From Trileptium ribeirensis (lineage: Eukaryota > Nematoda > Enoplea > Enoplida > Thoracostomopsidae), in the NCBI GenBank assembly GCA_030248225.1, contig JASANE010012103.1, positions 1-64,000 on the forward strand: a stretch of DNA of 64,000 nucleotides. The letters run 5' to 3'. The translations under genes and the position numbers were made by a program. Of the stretch, positions 60,366 through 64,000 are shown piece by piece. Position 1 is the stretch's first letter, and every line of letters begins with the position of its first letter. Below the pieces are notes generated by a model, which searched no databases, had not been told where the DNA came from, and worked only from the letters and a program-made list of their open reading frames with translations.

Positions 60366-60432
60366 CGGAACAATTCCTTACGCCACTGCAACTCCAACTC
60401 ATCAGCAAAATCTGCGACAGAGCTTTTCTGAC

Positions 60433-61527
60433 TCATTTGCTGGAACCGCTGAACTTCGTCTTTCGGCTTTCTCGGCTTTCTGCAAATCGTTCATGCAGCT
60501 CGTACACTAGGTCTTCGTATGTCTCCGGTGCTTCTGGACCAGTCATTAACAACTCAATAAAACTGCGAGCTGCATCCGTTAGTTTCTTACGTAGTGTACG
60601 AAATTTATCACTAGACTTTTCCACACCTGCTAACTCAAACTCCGTTTCTAACCTACGGAAATATGTAGCGAAATCCGTTGTACCATCGTACCTTTCGATA
60701 TTAACTGGTTCCTTCGGAGGTGGCGGCACGTTAACTACAATAGGTGGCATTGTAGGAACAGCCGCCGTCACAGGCGCTGACACCGGGGCAGACGCCACAG
60801 CATGAGTACACGAACAATGTGTACACGTGGCAGAAGTAGTACTAGTTTGTACCGTCCTAACACTAGCCGAAACTACAGTCACCGAAGCTGGAACCGTTAT
60901 GACTGGAGCTGACACATGTACACTCGTAGATACAACTACCGGTGCCGACGAAATCCTATTAGGGACAAATGCAGCGTCATTCGAGCTTGACACTGCAGAT
61001 AATGGTACCGACACCTGTGGTGGCACAGCTCTACTTATGTCTAATGACGGCACCATAGGCTCGACATCAAACCTTGCGTTTGGTCTAGTTGGTGCTTCTA
61101 CCACAATAGCATCCATATAAACCGAATCGTCTATTCCGACATCAGAAGTCGGGGTCGCTACCGGATCCATACTTATTAGATCTCGTAACTGGTTAAGATT
61201 GCCCCGCATCTCATCCATTTACACCTGCATATTGTCGTTCTGCCGCCTTATTTGTTCTTCCAAATCATTATTTTGTCGTACCACAAAGTTTTGGAATTTG
61301 CGTTCGCGTTCCATTGTATCTACCATCATCTTATCATACTGACGACTAGAATCAACTAAGCTTACCTCTATTCGACGCAAAGTCGCTTCCAGCGGAGTTG
61401 AGGTAGCATTACTCCTGGACGTGGTCGGGTCATCAGTAGCAGTAGGCAACGGCGTGCTGGCGCTATCTATCCCTAAAGACCATTGGGACGTATCATCGTG
61501 AGGCATATTCGCAGTTTTATCATCCAT
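60433..61527 (-). pseudogene. Gag of gypsy B, N-terminal and capsid part, broken
   Basis: ATG at 61527. The first 102 residues end in a coiled coil (EQIRRQNDNMQV) interrupted by an in-frame TAA at 61219-61221, after which the same frame continues at 61218 with MDEMRGNLNQL. A Thr/Val/Ala/Pro-rich middle containing CTHCSCTHA is followed by a capsid-like part: IERYDGTTDFATYFRRLETE, LTDAARSFIELL and YEDLVYELHERFA. Near 60440-60480 the reading switches frame (the continuation is in DEVQRFQQMSQ) and near 60375 it switches again into the pol frame. The copy therefore has one nonsense and two frame changes in gag. Confidence 0.8.
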
Positions 61528-61695
61528 ATCGAGAAATTAACAAAACACCGTTTACAGCTACGAGATTCACCACTTCGTGCTGTAACGCGCAAAAATTAAC
61601 ACTACGAAAATGTCACTAGATATCACCACTAACCACCAACCAATCCAATCCGGCGAACGTACCACTTGGACCTTCACAGGATCGGCACTGGCATT
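61528..61695 (-). other. 5' leader of gypsy B
   Basis: About 170 bases between the primer-binding site and the gag ATG. No upstream open frame of note. Would hold packaging signals in a live element; none recognised. Confidence 0.5.
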
Positions 61696-61713
61696 GCCTC
61701 GTCATGGCCACCA
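61696..61713 (-). promoter_or_regulatory. Primer-binding site of gypsy B
   Basis: Directly after the LTR end (...GACA) the sense strand reads TGGTGGCCATGACGAGGC. The leading TGG pairs with a tRNA CCA end. I cannot assign the 18-mer to a tRNA species from memory. Twelve of its bases have a perfect complement in the 3' UTR. Confidence 0.65.
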
Positions 61714-63210
61714 TGTCGAAGGTTGATTTCTTTTGTGGCTGTGTAGTTCTGTGCTTACGCGGCGCTCCGACCCCCAGCGCTTACTATAATACACGAAAGA
61801 GAAAAATGTAGGCCACCAATTACTACCACAGTGACAGTTGGGGTGCGTGAATTCGTGGTCTGGGCGTACCAGGAAAGTGGTGATGAGCGGTGTTTCTTAG
61901 AGTTACCTCTTTCAGGCGACGGATCCTATCAGAGTAGCTGCTCTAATAACAAGTATACTTTGTTACGCTCGTCGGATTTGACACATACAACAGCCGAATG
62001 CTGATATACGTTTATTAACCGACTTATCGAAGTGCCGACCTCTCAAGATATCGAAACGATATGCGCGGCGACGCTTATACGCCAACACTCAACACTTTTA
62101 ACGTGACGTATACCAGAAACTAATCGGTTATGATTCTCTAAGAGAGTTTCACTCCGGCCTAGATTCTACGGCACTCCGTGAACGTATATTTACCATACGT
62201 CTCTACTCCACGAGTAATATACGTGAAGGCAGCAACAAATAATCAAATTTAAAATAGTCCAAGTTTATTCGGGATGGATACTACAGTGCTAACGTAAATG
62301 CCCAATTCGCAATCCGCCAACGCTATTTATTACTCGGCATATACACAGACCCTCATGGTTCGTACTGAAGCATTGTAGATACGACGAAACGACCTACGCA
62401 GTGCAACTCAATTAGCGATAATAGCAACACGAACTGTTCCGAAAACTTAGGCGGTAATGTAGCTTTACCTACGCTAATATATCAGTGTCTCACTGTAACG
62501 TCGTCGCACTTTGAATAATTCGGTTTAGACTCCGCAAGCGACCAGCCAAGTTGTTCTTTTTAAAACGGCGTACATGAGACTATGCATCGAATTCGGTAAT
62601 ATTAATTTGAAATATATTACTCACATCGACCCTTCAGCTTAACCCGAAAGGACTCGCTAAACCATAAAAACAGATAAACAGATCCGTAAATAACACATCG
62701 TTAACATAAACGCATTACACAGCAGTAGATCTGAAGAAAAGCGGGTGGTGACTTGACCGACACCTTGTCAACACCGAAATTTTGAAACGCTACTCGCCAT
62801 ACCCTGTGAAACGTCATAAGGACTAAATTAAAAGTAGCTAACTAATTCATTCGAGAGACCAGAAAAACAATTTAACCAAGAACTCAACATCGCATCGCGC
62901 CTCCGCTCGCAAAAATAATCAACACCATCTCCGCAAAAACGACACGTAGCAATAATCTTCGAGAACGTCCCCTAACTTAGCTAAGTAATTAATTAAACCC
63001 CGAAAACTAACAATAATCACACATCATAATAATACATATCGAAATCACCATTAATACGAGTAAAACGTTTATCAATACGAAATACGTCCGCCTGACGAAA
63101 ACAAATGACACTCCATACCATATTAATATAACACGCGCTTGCCGCGAATATAGTAATATATATTATATATTTATTATATAATTTAGGAGAAATTTGAATG
63201 GGGAATTTAA
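61714..63210 (-). repeat. 5' LTR of gypsy B, interrupted at TTAA
   Basis: Matches 46573-48061 at roughly 97%, with one 6-bp insertion (CACTGTAACG near 62490). At 63207-63210 the LTR reaches the TTAA that in the other copy leads into the C-free block. Here it is followed instead by a piggyBac-type terminus, so the remaining ~0.9 kb of the LTR should lie beyond the window. Confidence 0.85.
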
Positions 63211-64000
63211 CCCTTTCATGCCCGGAAATGCCGATCGGCATCCAGGGTTAAATTGCTCATTATTGTGAAATGTCAATGTTCACCACCCAAACGCCCGTTC
63301 ATGCCAATTGGCAACATTAAGCATAATATATTTACATAGCTAACGAGTGGCAAAACAAAACATGTGGGTTTTACAGTTTTAATTTTGTGTGGTGATTTTC
63401 GAGGTTTGACTTAACTACTTTTTGCTGATATTATGACGTACTGGAAAGCATCAGTCCACTACAAAAAATATATTTGATAGAAAAACGTTGGAGCTTTAAT
63501 GTGAAAGTATAAATATTGTTGCATTGCCGATGGAAAGCACACACTGATCCTTTAATTGTTGCATGCCAATTGGCATTTCCGGGATGTCTCGGTAAAACTA
63601 GAATGTGTAACAAATGTAGCCTAATTTGAGGTAAACGATAAAAAAATAATGTACATGTCATATATACACACATTTCCACAAATTCCAGCAAACTACAGCA
63701 TTGCCATGTGCGATATTAGTGTTTGCCAAAAGGCATTTCCGGAAATTCATTGATGTTTTGGCCAGTGTGTAGAAGTCTCTGGTTGCTCACATTGCAGTGT
63801 TCCCAAGTACCGCTGCGTTTTAGTGCTCGAAATATTTTAAACCAGCGTAAAACATTAACGTATGCACAGATTTCGATGCATGGTTGTATGTATACATGGT
63901 TGTAGTATTATTTTCCTTGCAATTTTTCGCTATTTATCGTTACTTCCAAGGTCCAAAGGTATTTGGGATCCCACTTACTGAAGCGCTTCTCCATCATGTT
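63207..64000. mobile_element. piggyBac-type transposon, left end, continuing past the window
   Basis: TTAA followed by CCCTTTCATGCCCG, whose exact inverse plus TTAA is found at 48771-48788. TTAA duplication and CCC-starting short inverted ends are hallmarks of the piggyBac superfamily. Palindromes TGCCGATCGGCA (63229-63240), TGCCAATTGGCA (63302-63313 and 63564-63575) and TGCCAAAAGGCA (63724-63735), several with CCGGAAA or TTTCCGG beside them, form subterminal repeats. No transposase is visible in the 790 bp present; small frames at 63431-63691 and 63723-63905 are not supported. Confidence 0.75.

Larger units (their letters stand above)
46573..64000 (-). mobile_element. Gypsy B: giant Ty3/gypsy-type LTR element with extra genes
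   Basis: Minus-strand LTR retrotransposon. The left copy of the LTR spans 46573-49682 (including extra material), and the right copy starts at 61714 and is cut at 63210 by a transposon insertion. The LTR begins TG and ends CA; a PBS and a polypurine tract abut it correctly. The interior, 49683-61713 (12.0 kb), carries gag, pro-RT-RNase H, integrase with PHD finger, then three further frames. Typical gypsy interiors are about 5-7 kb, so roughly half of this one is extra. LTR copies differ by roughly 2-3% by eye. Four nonsense codons and several indels show this copy is inactive. It continues past the window end. Confidence 0.9.

Noticed and set aside
50911..61527. TAA/TAG read as glutamine (altered genetic code)
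   Set aside because: Other frames in the window use TAA and TAG as normal ends, and the same genes also carry frameshifts, so decay explains the stops.

Overview
This is non-coding, repeat-rich DNA from an animal (metazoan) nucleus. It is AT-rich, and no host gene with a recognisable product is visible. Nearly everything identifiable is a mobile element: a tRNA-derived SINE, a decayed Polinton/Maverick, two long Ty3/gypsy-type LTR elements, one further gag fragment, hAT-like and other MITEs, foldback elements and both ends of a piggyBac-type transposon. The species cannot be read from the sequence. An invertebrate is likely, because Polintons sit beside env-bearing gypsy elements, but this is inference.

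Layout. 1-290: SINE on the minus strand. 2.0-8.4 kb: Polinton relic, all genes on the minus strand, in the order minor capsid, major capsid, adenain-like protease, packaging ATPase, small basic protein, protein-primed DNA polymerase; all are frame-broken. 8.4-19.7 kb: mostly featureless, with one ~730 bp repeat and one MITE. 19.75-27.0 kb: 'gypsy A', an LTR element with a tRNA-Gln-type primer site, a 7-bp flanking duplication, gag, an env-like gene, and then a protease, with no reverse transcriptase. 27-46.5 kb: intergenic DNA with hAT-like MITEs, a GC-rich foldback element, palindrome and tandem arrays, and a gag fragment.

46.57 kb to the window end: 'gypsy B', a giant LTR element on the minus strand with LTRs of about 2.4 kb and a 12-kb interior. 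Its gag, protease, RT, RNase H and integrase are followed by three further reading frames. The integrase ends in a PHD finger. The first extra frame, plus the start of the second, carries all motifs of a DEDDy (RNase D-like) 3'-5' exonuclease. The second continues into a basic, coiled-coil protein, and the third is unrecognised. The 5' LTR is interrupted at a TTAA by a piggyBac-type transposon end. The matching opposite end lies inside the 3' LTR beside a duplicated block, which suggests recombination between copies or an assembly join.

The most notable object is gypsy B, which combines a PHD-tailed integrase, a captured exonuclease, a guanine-free U3 segment, and 3' UTR repeats complementary to its own primer site. 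Second is gypsy A, whose env lies between gag and protease. Third is the piggyBac-type end, with repeated palindromes of the form TGCCNNNNGGCA. DEDDy exonuclease frames have, as I recall, been reported in bdelloid rotifer LTR elements, so the capture itself may have precedent.
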